Assembly (NCBI GenBank): GCA_020635995.1
Contig: JACJYS010000012.1
Location: forward strand, 1 to 33,043
From: Chitinophagales bacterium
GTDB taxonomy: Bacteria > Bacteroidota > Bacteroidia > Chitinophagales > UBA8649
Direction of reading: 5' to 3'
DNA: 33,043 nucleotides
How positions within the stretch are numbered: position 1 is the stretch's first letter; each line of letters begins with the position of its first letter. Shown here piece by piece: positions 25,244-33,043 of this stretch. The position numbers and the translations under genes are program-made. The notes below the pieces were generated by a model. It was not told where the DNA came from and searched no databases. It saw only the letters and a program-made list of their open reading frames with translations.

Positions 25244-26657
25244 TATTTTCCAGTTTTCTACTTACAAATACTAACAAGGCTATATTTAAAAAAAAGAAAG
25301 AGCCCGTTTTATCTACTTCTATCATATCGCTAAAAAATAGATTAATTAAAATAGCAACAAAAGAAACTAAAACAGCCATGGTTAGGCTTTTATATTTTAC
25401 TGTTTTATGATACAAATTTTCGCCCCAAATAAAAATGGTAAAAATTAAACTTAAAAATAAAGCTAAGCCAACTAAACCCTGCTCCGTTGCTGTCATTAAA
25501 AAATAATTATGTACACCACTCCTTTCCTCATTAGTACTTATCCAAGTTCTAAATTTTAAAAAGGTAAAGTTTTTATAATTTTCTACAAATCCATTAGGTC
25601 CAAAACCAACTATTGGCTTTTCTTTTATCATTTCTACTGCTGCCAGCCATCTATAAATACGCTCCATACTACTCACATCTCTGGCTTTAAAAGTAGATGT
25701 CATTAAGCTACCTAAATCTTCTTGAGAAACGGTACTTGTATTGGGCGAGAACTCTAAATATTTATTTTGGCTACTAATAGCTATTCCTATAAAAATAAAA
25801 AGAACGACACCAAAAACCACAGCGTATTTTGCCAATTTTAATTTAAAAATAAAGTATGCTCCAAACATAGCTATTAAAGCTAAATAACTTGCTCTTGTAT
25901 ATGAAAAATATGTGGCTACTATAAATAGTAAAATACTTAAAATCAGCACATTATACTTAAAACTAAACTTTTTATACCAAGTAGTAGCATAAAAAACAAA
26001 AGGCAAAAACACCGCTAATAAAGCAGCATAATTAACATGATTTCTATAAAAAGGATACAAAGATTTATTAATCATTGTAAAATCAAAACCGGTTAAAGCA
26101 TGCCTAAATAAGGCTATGAAAATAGTAAATACTAAAGGAATAAAAATGCACCAAAAAGCTGTTTTTAAATCTTTTTCATTTTTAACTACTATTAAAGTTA
26201 CTATCAAAAAAGCACTGATGTACCAAAGTTTAGCCAGTAGAAATTTTACGGAAAAAAGAGGCACAGTAGAAAATAAGGTGCTTATAAACATCCAAAAAAC
26301 ATGGAGGATTAAAAGAATAATTAAAGGATTTTTAAAAATGGAAAAGTCCACTTTTTTTAAATTAGTAATACCATAAAATAAAGCAAGGCACATAAAAACA
26401 ATCATTAGCGGCTCGGTGGGCAGGTCGGTACCCAAGCCATTTGCCACATCTACCTCAATAGACAATGGTATTAATGCCAACAAAAAAAAGTATAAACTTT
26501 TAAAATTTATTATACCCCACACCATTACCACTAAGGTTAAAGGTACAACAGCCAATGCCTTTTCTTTAAAGTAAAATGCAGCTAACACACAAAAAACACC
26601 TGCTAAACCATAGAGATAGAAAAACAGTTTTTGTTTATTGTAAGTAGAAGCAAACAT
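25206..26657 (-). CDS. O-antigen ligase/polymerase family membrane protein
   Basis: The 483-residue protein has about eleven or twelve hydrophobic segments and one large soluble loop (about 290-370). That loop holds WLAAVEMIKEKPIVGFGPNGF and SGVHNYFLMTATEQGLVG, the H/N-containing signature of the Wzy_C/WaaL fold. Such proteins either join O-antigen units to lipid A core or polymerise the repeat units in the periplasm; the sequence does not decide between them. It lies between the Wzz-like gene (14 nt upstream) and the epimerase (overlapping), part of a surface polysaccharide export set. Confidence 0.85.
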   Translation of the reverse strand: MFASTYNKQKLFFYLYGLAGVFCVLAAFYFKEKALAVVPLTLVVMVWGIINFKSLYFFLLALIPLSIEVDVANGLGTDLPTEPLMIVFMCLALFYGITNLKKVDFSIFKNPLIILLILHVFWMFISTLFSTVPLFSVKFLLAKLWYISAFLIVTLIVVKNEKDLKTAFWCIFIPLVFTIFIALFRHALTGFDFTMINKSLYPFYRNHVNYAALLAVFLPFVFYATTWYKKFSFKYNVLILSILLFIVATYFSYTRASYLALIAMFGAYFIFKLKLAKYAVVFGVVLFIFIGIAISSQNKYLEFSPNTSTVSQEDLGSLMTSTFKARDVSSMERIYRWLAAVEMIKEKPIVGFGPNGFVENYKNFTFLKFRTWISTNEERSGVHNYFLMTATEQGLVGLALFLSLIFTIFIWGENLYHKTVKYKSLTMAVLVSFVAILINLFFSDMIEVDKTGSFFFLNIALLVFVSRKLENSEKHDTSINNGR

Positions 26658-26671
26658 AAATTTTTAACTAT

Positions 26672-27553
26672 TTACTTTTGTAATTCTTCTTTTATAAAAA
26701 AGATTTGCTCTGCCAGCAAAGCACCTAAGCAAGCAAAAAAGAAAGCTATAAATGTAGTGGCTACAACTATTACAGATCTTACAGGTTTAATTTTACGTTC
26801 AGCAGGAAAAGCTTCTTCTATAACTTCAACTCCTTTGCTACTTTTTTCAGCTACTAAATCGTATTCTCTTGAAAAACCTTCCAATTTTGAAAAATCTTTT
26901 AAGCGTTCGTTGTATTTTGCTTCTTTAATTTCAAACAACTTGGTATTTACTTGCGTATTTAATAAATCTGTTTGCATAGAATCCAACTCCTGTTTTGCTA
27001 TTTTAACTTTATCAGAAAAAATATGAGCCAACTCTATTCTACTTTCATCTACCGGCTGAATTGTTTTTTCGTTTACTATAGCCACAATATCATTTACAAT
27101 AACAGCCGCCAATTTTGGGTCTGTATCTAATAAATTAATTCTAACAGCATCTTTTTCAGTAAGATAAGCTTCATAGTTTTCTTCAAATTCTTTTTTTGTC
27201 TTACTATTTTCATACTTTTTACCTTTCAGTTTATAATGCTCTGCAAGGTTGTATTTCTGTATAATATAACTCGCCAATTTATCGGAAGTAGCTATAGATA
27301 AAATTCGGTTGGTTTCTCTTTCTGAGCCAAAAAAGTGAAACACCGAAGAACCATCTTGGCTAAATAATGCATTTCTATCGCCCGTATTTTGACTTATAGG
27401 ATACAGCAAAGCAAAACTTTGATAATACGGCTTCATTATAAAAAGCGTGGTAATTACTGCCGCTATAGCTGCAAATATGGTAACAGCAACAATATGCCAT
27501 TTCCATTTAAGTAAAATTCTAATTACATTGATAAGATTAAATTCTTGATTCAT
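26672..27553 (-). CDS. Wzz-type polysaccharide chain-length regulator
   Basis: The 293-residue protein has the Wzz/PCP layout: a short cytosolic start, helix 1 (about 18-37), a long periplasmic domain (about 40-255) with coiled-coil-like stretches such as IELAHIFSDKVKIAKQELDSM, and a second helix (about 260-285) after a basic, proline-containing KIKPVRS. No kinase domain follows, so it is the simple form rather than a BY-kinase fusion. It would set chain length together with the neighbouring ligase/polymerase and flippase. It starts 7 nt after the flippase stop. Confidence 0.87.
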   Translation of the reverse strand: MNQEFNLINVIRILLKWKWHIVAVTIFAAIAAVITTLFIMKPYYQSFALLYPISQNTGDRNALFSQDGSSVFHFFGSERETNRILSIATSDKLASYIIQKYNLAEHYKLKGKKYENSKTKKEFEENYEAYLTEKDAVRINLLDTDPKLAAVIVNDIVAIVNEKTIQPVDESRIELAHIFSDKVKIAKQELDSMQTDLLNTQVNTKLFEIKEAKYNERLKDFSKLEGFSREYDLVAEKSSKGVEVIEEAFPAERKIKPVRSVIVVATTFIAFFFACLGALLAEQIFFIKEELQK

Positions 27554-27560
27554 AAAGAAA

Positions 27561-28991
27561 TTATTGTAGAGTACTAATATTTTTAATTTTTACAAGTTGC
27601 AAAACGAACGACAAAAGTATGGCTATTATCACAAAAATAAGCATTTTAACATTCCACTTTAAATTTATTCCTGTTAAAAGTACCATTATGCCAATGTTTA
27701 AAAGTAAATACAGCAAAGAACTGCCCATTTTCTTTAGTTCAAATTGGGTGTTGAAATGTTTTAAAACATAAATCATTTGAGCTAAAGCCATAACTGCTTG
27801 CGAAATAATGGTGGCTAAAGCAGCTCCTGATGCTTCGTATTTTCTAATTAAAAAAACATTTAAAACGACATTAAGAATTATGGTAAAAAAAGCATAATAA
27901 CTTATTTGTTTTAGCTTGCCTGCTGCGGTTAAAAATCCCCCAAAAATGTAGGTTATAAAAATAAACGGAAAAGAATACAGCAGTAATTGAAAACTCAAAT
28001 ACCAAGTTTCATTGCTCTCGTGGTACAGCAGTTTTACAATATCTTGATGAAAAAAGAAAACCACCAAAACAAAAGGAATACAGACAGCCAACATTATTTT
28101 AAAACTATCCCACAACACTTCTGAAAAGGAATTTTTATTAGAAATTTGCTTAGCAAAATATGGGATTAATAAAGACGCCAACAAATAAGGAATCATATTA
28201 ACAGCATCTAACAAACGGTATCCCGCAGCATAAATGCCCGCTTGTACAGCTCCTGTATTGGGCAATAATTTATCTAACATAACGGCATCTATACGGGTAT
28301 AAATAGTCATTAATAAAATAACTACAGCATAAGGCATAGCTTGAAGCACTAATGGTTTAAACTGCTGAAAAGAGAAACTGGGTTTAACTATACTTCCTTT
28401 ATAAAAAACTATAAGTAATGATAAAAACCCGGAAAGTAGCAAAGCAAAAGTTTGGGCATAAATAAAATACATAATATCAAACTGCTGAACAAAAGATGTG
28501 TATAGCAAAACAAGGCAAACAATAATACTTAAAATTCTATCAAAAACGGAGAAAAAAGCATCCCAGTTATACCATTGCATAGCAGTAAAATTGGCTCTAC
28601 TAAATAAAATGAACGATAATAAAATTTGATTTAAGGCTAAAAATAATAGCATTTTAAATTGTAGTGCATTAAAACCTATAAGCCAAGCCAAAAGAAAACT
28701 AACTAAAAGATAAACAACAGAAAAAATAGCTTTAAGCAAAATCAAATTACCAAATCTTTGTTTTAGTAATTCTGGTTTTTGAGCTACTTCTTTATTATGA
28801 AACTGGTTGATACCAAAATCAAGTAAAATGTGGAATAAAAAAGAAAAATTAAAGACTACAAAATAAATTCCATAGCTTGATGCCCCAACTACATTTTGAG
28901 TTTTTAAATCTATACCAAAAATCCATAAAGGCTTAACAATTAAATTGGCAAGAATTAATATAAAAATACTCTGGAATAAGTTTTTAGCCAT
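27561..28991 (-). CDS. Wzx-type oligosaccharide flippase
   Basis: The 476-residue protein has about twelve to fourteen hydrophobic segments and no soluble domain, as in the MATE-like Wzx/polysaccharide transporter family that moves undecaprenyl-linked units across the inner membrane. Sequence signs include the early VGASSYGIYFVVFNFSFLF and the central MPYAVVILLMTIYTRIDAVMLDKLL. It is followed by Wzz and Wzy-like genes in one tight transcript, so the three form an export module. No glycosyltransferase genes for building the unit are in this window. Confidence 0.88.
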   Translation of the reverse strand: MAKNLFQSIFILILANLIVKPLWIFGIDLKTQNVVGASSYGIYFVVFNFSFLFHILLDFGINQFHNKEVAQKPELLKQRFGNLILLKAIFSVVYLLVSFLLAWLIGFNALQFKMLLFLALNQILLSFILFSRANFTAMQWYNWDAFFSVFDRILSIIVCLVLLYTSFVQQFDIMYFIYAQTFALLLSGFLSLLIVFYKGSIVKPSFSFQQFKPLVLQAMPYAVVILLMTIYTRIDAVMLDKLLPNTGAVQAGIYAAGYRLLDAVNMIPYLLASLLIPYFAKQISNKNSFSEVLWDSFKIMLAVCIPFVLVVFFFHQDIVKLLYHESNETWYLSFQLLLYSFPFIFITYIFGGFLTAAGKLKQISYYAFFTIILNVVLNVFLIRKYEASGAALATIISQAVMALAQMIYVLKHFNTQFELKKMGSSLLYLLLNIGIMVLLTGINLKWNVKMLIFVIIAILLSFVLQLVKIKNISTLQ

Positions 28992-29016
28992 TTGAAAAAG
29001 CTAAGATACTGTTTAA

Positions 29017-29478
29017 TTATGGTTCTTTATTGGTTTCAAAAAACGTATCTTCAAAAAGATTAGAACCCTGTGCTGCTTCTACGGCAAGTTTATCACACCG
29101 CTCGTTTAAAGGATGCCCGGCATGCCCTTTTATCCATTTCAATTTTACATTATGATGTTTATATACATTTAAAAAACGCCTCCACAAATCGGGATTTTTC
29201 TTTTTGACAAAACCTTTTTTAGCCCAGCCAAACACCCAACCTTTTTCTACCGCATCTACCACATATTTTGAGTCGGAAACTATAAGCACATCACTATTAG
29301 GAATTTTTAAAGCTTCTAAAGCTACAATTACTGCCAGCAGTTCCATTCTGTTATTAGTAGTGTATTTATATCCTTTAGAAAGCTCTTTATAATGATTTCC
29401 TGCTTGCATTACCACGCCATAACCTCCTTTGCCTGGGTTTCCTTGTGCTGCTCCATCGGTATGTATGGTTATTTTCAT
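29017..29478 (-). CDS. rnhA: Ribonuclease HI
   Basis: RNase HI cuts the RNA strand of RNA-DNA hybrids, clearing R-loops and primers. The 153-residue protein has the four catalytic acids Asp8, Glu46, Asp69 and Asp129, the His119 loop in WIKGHAGHP, and the basic protrusion region around WAKKGFVKKKN. Length and order match E. coli RNase HI. It is upstream of the flippase by 25 nt and may be the first gene of that transcript. A -7 box sits 5 nt before the start codon. Confidence 0.96.
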   Translation of the reverse strand: MKITIHTDGAAQGNPGKGGYGVVMQAGNHYKELSKGYKYTTNNRMELLAVIVALEALKIPNSDVLIVSDSKYVVDAVEKGWVFGWAKKGFVKKKNPDLWRRFLNVYKHHNVKLKWIKGHAGHPLNERCDKLAVEAAQGSNLFEDTFFETNKEP

Positions 29479-29483
29479 AAGTG

Positions 29484-29491
29484 CAAAAGTA
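29484..29491 (-). promoter_or_regulatory. Predicted -7 element of rnhA, very close to the start codon
   Basis: Read on the minus strand this is TACTTTTG, an exact TAnnTTTG match ending 5 nt before the ATG at 29478. Transcription would begin at or next to the start codon, implying a leaderless or nearly leaderless message. No -33 TTTG was seen at the expected spacing. Confidence 0.4.
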
Positions 29492-29653
29492 GAAAAATAT
29501 TAAAAATATTGAGTTTTTAGATTGGTAGTTTGTTGTACATTGGCTTTATTTTATTTTTTTATACCACTTAGTAATACATTATATCAATAGTTGTTTAGAA
29601 CAATCCTGCCAAAGGCATTTGTTTATTACGTTGAAGCTGTGGCTTTTCATTTT

Positions 29654-31264
29654 TTATTCGTTAGTGTCGGCAAAGGCATACTCTTTTGCAATTTTTGGTT
29701 TAGCGTTGGAATATTCATTTCGTAATATCAGGTCAATTTCGGCTATGTATTTTTCATTTTCGGTTTGTCTGTAATTGGAATACAATTCTAAAATTTCCTC
29801 TACTTTCGATTGAGATAAGATTGATAAGTCAAGCATTTTAGATTTGTTCAAGTCATTTGGTTCAAACTTCTTTAAACCATTTCCATACTCTCTTCTATTA
29901 TCACTAAATATGTCTTTAGAAACATCTGTTAATAGATAAGCAAACAAAAGGTCAATGCTTACCTTGGAGAACAAGTCCGAGTTTGTTGGATAAACACAAT
30001 GAAAAGTAGTAAGATTGGAAATGTTTGCTTCATTTCTAATAAACTTGACACCATTTCTATTAAATACAGAAACCCAAATAGGAGCCGGAGGACGTTTTTC
30101 TAAAGCATACCAAGGCTTTCTACTTTTGGTTAAAAACTTTTCGTTTATTTCTTCTTGCTCTCCTTTTTTGATATAGTTTTCAACTTCTTCACTTTTAGAT
30201 TTCTGTCCATTAAAAAGATAAGTTAGTTCGTCTTTTTTGATAAGATTTTTGAAGTTTTCACTCGTAAAAAAATTAGTTTTTACATCTTTAGCTTTACAAA
30301 TACACGGTAATAGGTTTGATTCTGGAATATGGAACTCTTTTGCCTTTGAAGGTTTAAATGTAAAATATTCATTTGCACCTGTAGCAATGCCTCTAACTAC
30401 TTTTGCGTATGTTGAAAACGGAACAAGGTTTTTATAATTAATTGAGTTTTGTACTTGATAATATTTACGCCATTTTATAGTTGGATCTAAATCTTTTGGA
30501 GCAAATGAAAACTCTCCCTTGCCCTTCGGATATGAATCAATATAACTTTTGATTAGCTGTAAATCTGATTTTGAATCAATAGTTGAAATATGTATCTCAG
30601 AATTATTATTGTCATTTGCTAAAAGAAGAATAGATGCTGTTGTCATTGCATCATCAAAAACATTTTCTTTAAAGTCGATAACGAATAAATGTCTTAATGT
30701 TTTTGTTTTAATAAGGTACTCCTTTATTAATTTTCCGTAGTCAGAATTCAAAAACTCAGAAGGGATAATGTATGCAACTCTACCTTCTTTATTCAACTGA
30801 AAAACCGACTTCAAAAGAAAAAGAGTATAGAGATTGGTAAATCCGTTGAACTTGAATTTTAATTTACTTTCAACTTCTTGTAAAATTTGTTTGTTGTCAT
30901 AATCGTGAAACTTTAAATATGGCGGATTGCAGATAATACCGTCATATTTATTTTTCCAATCATTAAACATATAATCCTCAAGATTTAGAGACACATTATT
31001 GAAAGACTCAAAGTGTGTTTTGGCTTCTTTTAAAATGGTTTCATCAATATCAAATCCTTTTATATTAAGATTTTTGTTTTTATTAAGAAGTGTCCTTGAA
31101 AAAATACCCAATCCAAAAGCTGGTTCAAGAATAGTTTTGCAGTTTTCATTTCCTAACAACCAATCCGACATTAAATCAGCAATCGGTTGGGGTGTAAAAA
31201 ATTGAGCAAACTTTTTTCTATGTTCCAGGTCTGTATTTTTTGAATATTTTTTTTCTAAATCCAT
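29654..31264 (-). CDS. N6-adenine DNA methyltransferase of a Type II system
   Basis: The 536-residue protein would protect host DNA by methylating adenine in the recognition site. The N-terminal half is a Class I methylase: FFTPQPIADLM (about 22-32), motif I ILEPAFGLGIFSR (about 45-57), motif II with FDIDE (71-75) and the catalytic NPPY at 113-116. The C-terminal half is a TaqI-like target-recognition region (about 270-510), so it belongs to the gamma order. It starts 1 nt after the endonuclease stop, in one transcript with it. From memory, its length and order resemble the methylase of AccI (GTMKAC); this needs a database check. Confidence 0.9.
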   Translation of the reverse strand: MDLEKKYSKNTDLEHRKKFAQFFTPQPIADLMSDWLLGNENCKTILEPAFGLGIFSRTLLNKNKNLNIKGFDIDETILKEAKTHFESFNNVSLNLEDYMFNDWKNKYDGIICNPPYLKFHDYDNKQILQEVESKLKFKFNGFTNLYTLFLLKSVFQLNKEGRVAYIIPSEFLNSDYGKLIKEYLIKTKTLRHLFVIDFKENVFDDAMTTASILLLANDNNNSEIHISTIDSKSDLQLIKSYIDSYPKGKGEFSFAPKDLDPTIKWRKYYQVQNSINYKNLVPFSTYAKVVRGIATGANEYFTFKPSKAKEFHIPESNLLPCICKAKDVKTNFFTSENFKNLIKKDELTYLFNGQKSKSEEVENYIKKGEQEEINEKFLTKSRKPWYALEKRPPAPIWVSVFNRNGVKFIRNEANISNLTTFHCVYPTNSDLFSKVSIDLLFAYLLTDVSKDIFSDNRREYGNGLKKFEPNDLNKSKMLDLSILSQSKVEEILELYSNYRQTENEKYIAEIDLILRNEYSNAKPKIAKEYAFADTNE

Positions 31265-31265
31265 A

Positions 31266-32360
31266 TTAAAAATCTGATATGTTTAATAAAGCCTTTAAGC
31301 TATCAATGTCTAAATAAGCTGTTCCCTTTTCAAAACTCACATAGAATAGTAAACGACCTCTGCCCATTTCTCTCCTAACACTCTTATGTTCGGGTTCTAA
31401 TATTTTGTATGCAACCTGATTTGTATGTCGGGTGTTTATCTTAATAGTGGTTTTGTTTTGATTTTTAATGTCTTTACTTATTTCATAATGCTCTCCCTCT
31501 TTTTCGGAATCGGTAATAAGTGTAAGAATGTTTTTGAAAGAGATACCATACGACTTATCAAAGAAAACTTGAAAATAATAATGAGGAACATTGAATGTTT
31601 CAGCCCATTTATAAACCACTTTAATATCTTCAACCTTTGGTGTTATACTTAAATAATCTCTTTTTTGGCTGATACTAATATTATCTTTTAAGTCTTTGAA
31701 TAATTGAGTCAGTTCTTGTAGTCTTTCAGTTGAATTCCAACTTGGTCTGCGAAAAGTAATTGCATTAATAGTTTCTTCGTTAATGCTTTTAAGTATATCT
31801 AAATAAGGTTTCTTTTTAGGATGTTCGAATACATCTGAAAACTCATTTATTATTTTGTCTTTAATCGACAGTGCAGTCTCCGAATGGAATTTTGTTCTTT
31901 CCTGCATTTCTCCTTCATACTTGTCAATTAAAAAAGCACTTGAGCGAATTTCCAAACCTGCAATTGCCTTTTTTACATAGTCAGTAATTTGAGAGTGCTT
32001 CAGCTTACTAATGTCATAGCCTAATTTTTCTTCAAAATCAGATTTTTTAAATACTAATAAATCGGGTCTTTTTCCTATTGTATCCAATTCGTCTTGAAAT
32101 TCGTTATAGAATTCATCAAACCCAATTTCGCCCGCTACTAAATCATCAGATTTCCCGTAACGAACAGCAACATAGTTTTTTGATGTTTCATTGATTGCTC
32201 TGAATATTAAATCTTCCGCCCAATCTCCTTGTTCTTTGTTTGTTATAAAATTTGAAGATGCTTGAGTTGGAGGAGAAGTCCTATCTCTTGGTATTGAAAA
32301 ATCAACAATTGTATCGGGAATGATTTTTGTTATTTCCCTTAATTCATCAAAGTATGTCAT
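31266..32360 (-). CDS. Type II restriction endonuclease, possibly AccI-like
   Basis: The 364-residue protein is predicted to cut unmethylated DNA. It has no membrane or signal segment. Candidate nuclease residues are Glu49 in QGDWAEDLIF, Pro99-Asp100 in GKRPDLLVFKK, and Glu137-Ile-Arg139 in AGLEIRSSAF, a form of the PD-(D/E)xK pattern with Arg in place of Lys. The RSSAFLIDKYE stretch and overall length recall the AccI family from memory, so GTMKAC is a testable guess for the target. Strong support comes from position: controller gene 23 nt upstream, methylase 1 nt downstream, same strand. Confidence 0.75.
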   Translation of the reverse strand: MTYFDELREITKIIPDTIVDFSIPRDRTSPPTQASSNFITNKEQGDWAEDLIFRAINETSKNYVAVRYGKSDDLVAGEIGFDEFYNEFQDELDTIGKRPDLLVFKKSDFEEKLGYDISKLKHSQITDYVKKAIAGLEIRSSAFLIDKYEGEMQERTKFHSETALSIKDKIINEFSDVFEHPKKKPYLDILKSINEETINAITFRRPSWNSTERLQELTQLFKDLKDNISISQKRDYLSITPKVEDIKVVYKWAETFNVPHYYFQVFFDKSYGISFKNILTLITDSEKEGEHYEISKDIKNQNKTTIKINTRHTNQVAYKILEPEHKSVRREMGRGRLLFYVSFEKGTAYLDIDSLKALLNISDF

Positions 32361-32383
32361 ATTGTTTTCTATATTTTATTTAC

Positions 32384-32701
32384 TCACAAATTTCTAATAG
32401 ACTTTTGTGTTCGTGATTTCGCATAGCTCAATTCTTGTTCGGCTACTTTTAGGGCATTTAGAGCTTCCTGTTCATCTTTCACTATTTCATATAATTTTGT
32501 TCCAATCCACAAGGCTTCTAATTCTGAAATGGAACAATTAAAAAGTTCACTAATTTTAATAAGATGTTCTCTTTTTAGTATTTTTTGATTGTTTTCAACC
32601 TTGCTTAAAAACCCATCTCCAATTTCAAGTTTAGAGGCTAACTCCCTCTGAAACATCCCTGATTGCTCTCTTAATTCTCTAATTTTCTGTCCAAGTGTCA
32701 T
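32384..32701 (-). CDS. XRE-family controller protein of the restriction-modification module
   Basis: The 105-residue protein has an N-terminal helix-turn-helix (about 6-60; LGQKIRELREQSGMFQRELA, then GDGFLSKVENNQ) and a C-terminal helical tail rich in Ala, Glu and Lys. Controller proteins of Type II systems activate endonuclease expression after a delay so that the methylase acts first. It is the first gene of the module and probably regulates its own promoter; TATCTTTA (minus strand, 32746-32739) is a candidate -7 box. The tail after residue 65 is longer than in the smallest controllers (about 80 residues), so a general XRE regulator is an alternative. Confidence 0.85.
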   Translation of the reverse strand: MTLGQKIRELREQSGMFQRELASKLEIGDGFLSKVENNQKILKREHLIKISELFNCSISELEALWIGTKLYEIVKDEQEALNALKVAEQELSYAKSRTQKSIRNL

Positions 32702-33043
32702 TGTACCTTTTTTAGACTTGACTTATTTAGGTTAAATGTAAAGATAATTTTCTAAATATTTTTAAGAGCGAAGGATAAATTTTAGCTCTTTTGGTTTTTT
32801 AGGGTTGGCATTGTGTTTCGGCAAAAACCAAATGTGCTAAAATGTGCGGTTGGATTTTTCAGCTTGTTGCCAACGGGAGTTTGTGCATTAACCCACAAAA
32901 CTCGGGCTTTTCAAATGTAAATATAAAATATATTTTTGAAAATTAAGAGATTTTTTAAACAAAATGTGAGGAGTTGATTTTGTTGTGTAAGGCTTTGTGG
33001 TAAATGTGGTGCTTAAAAATGAAAAAATAGCCGTTTTTATGGC
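32702..33043. other. Gene-free flank upstream of the restriction-modification module
   Basis: I see no credible coding frame in this 342-base stretch. It contains the likely controller promoter (near 32732-32746), a terminator-like hairpin AAGAGC with GCTCTT (about 32764-32790) followed by TTGGTTTTTT on the plus strand, a structured repeat at 32804-32903, and a very AT-rich tail. The last 18 bases (GCC, GTTTTTAT, GGC) could be half of a terminator for a minus-strand gene beyond the window. Confidence 0.5.
32804..32903. repeat. Structured repeat with nested inverted and direct repeats
   Basis: GTTGGCA (32804-32810) pairs with TGCCAAC (32868-32874). Between them AATGTGC occurs twice with a 10-nt period (32831-32837, 32841-32847), enclosed by CCAA and TTGG. 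Directly after, GAGTTTGTG (32877-32885) pairs with CACAAAACTC (32894-32903) with one bulge. From memory, closely similar sequences recur between genes in Bacteroidota genomes, often next to accessory genes. It is not an integron attC, because the core sites do not fit. It may mark the edge of the acquired module. Confidence 0.45.

Noticed and set aside
29634..29653. Terminator downstream of the methylase (AAGC, TGTG, GCTT then T-rich)
   Set aside because: The stem is only 4 bp, and the T-run lies on the plus strand, opposite to the methylase transcript.
32804..32874. Integron attC site suggested by GTTGGCA and TGCCAAC arms
   Set aside because: The arms do not fit the attC core consensus RYYYAAC and GTTRRRY, and there is no cassette array or integrase.
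33026..33043. Terminator for a minus-strand gene beyond the window
   Set aside because: Only 3 bp of stem are inside the window; the rest would be past the edge.
1..33043. CRISPR array
   Set aside because: I saw no regularly spaced direct repeats of 24-40 bases and no cas gene.
1..33043. tRNA or rRNA genes
   Set aside because: No cloverleaf with conserved T-loop (GTTCRANNC) or rRNA core sequence was recognised in any intergenic stretch; a covariance-model scan would settle this.

Overview
The window looks like a chromosomal segment of an AT-rich Bacteroidota bacterium, probably from an uncultured or marine lineage near the Flavobacteriales or Chitinophagales. The clues are the low GC, A-rich leaders without Shine-Dalgarno sequences, several promoters of the Bacteroidota type (TTTG, about 20 nt, TAnnTTTG), a CarB without its C-terminal allosteric domain, and HutH, RND-pump and PepSY proteins of Bacteroidota character. 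Assignment below phylum level is a guess.

Layout. 1-2639 (+): the end of a GT39-like membrane glycosyltransferase, then a secreted penicillin-acylase-family Ntn hydrolase. 2641-5436 (-): a compact hisS-hutH pair. 5437-5761: a divergent control region with a long hisS leader carrying a hairpin, and a prfB promoter built into an inverted repeat. 5762-6842 (+): prfB, which needs a programmed +1 frameshift at an in-frame TGA. 6843-7400: a gene-free stretch that looks like a roughly 410-bp non-autonomous element (inverted ends, flanking direct repeat, fold-back interior). 7401-7724: a stand-alone HIRAN protein. 7872-13597: a three-gene RND efflux operon (adaptor, pump, outer-membrane factor). 13814-16633: carB. 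16664-21603 (+): mostly housekeeping genes, namely a small Cys/Met/His-rich lipoprotein, pdxJ overlapping plsC, a DEDDh exonuclease, a polyprenyl-phosphate mannosyltransferase-like GT2, a DUF2892 membrane protein, a YdeI/DUF1801 protein and a PepSY membrane protein. 21607-22332 (-): a PAP2 phosphatase. 22420-24342 (+): a GCS2-like carboxylate-amine ligase fused to a CBS pair. 24350-29478 (-): a TIGR01777 epimerase, an O-antigen ligase/polymerase, a Wzz-type protein, a Wzx-type flippase and RNase HI. 29654-32701 (-): a Type II restriction-modification module in the order controller, endonuclease, methylase. 32702-33043: structured gene-free DNA bordering that module.

Most of the window is core metabolism and envelope biology. 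The accessory parts are the restriction-modification module with its structured flank and the small element between prfB and the HIRAN gene. I did not find a clearly new multi-gene system. The best leads are the MITE-like element, the structured repeat beside the AccI-like restriction island, the ligase-CBS fusion, the metal-binding-like lipoprotein, and the control region between hisS and prfB. All assignments come from reading the sequence and from memory of protein families; no database search was run.
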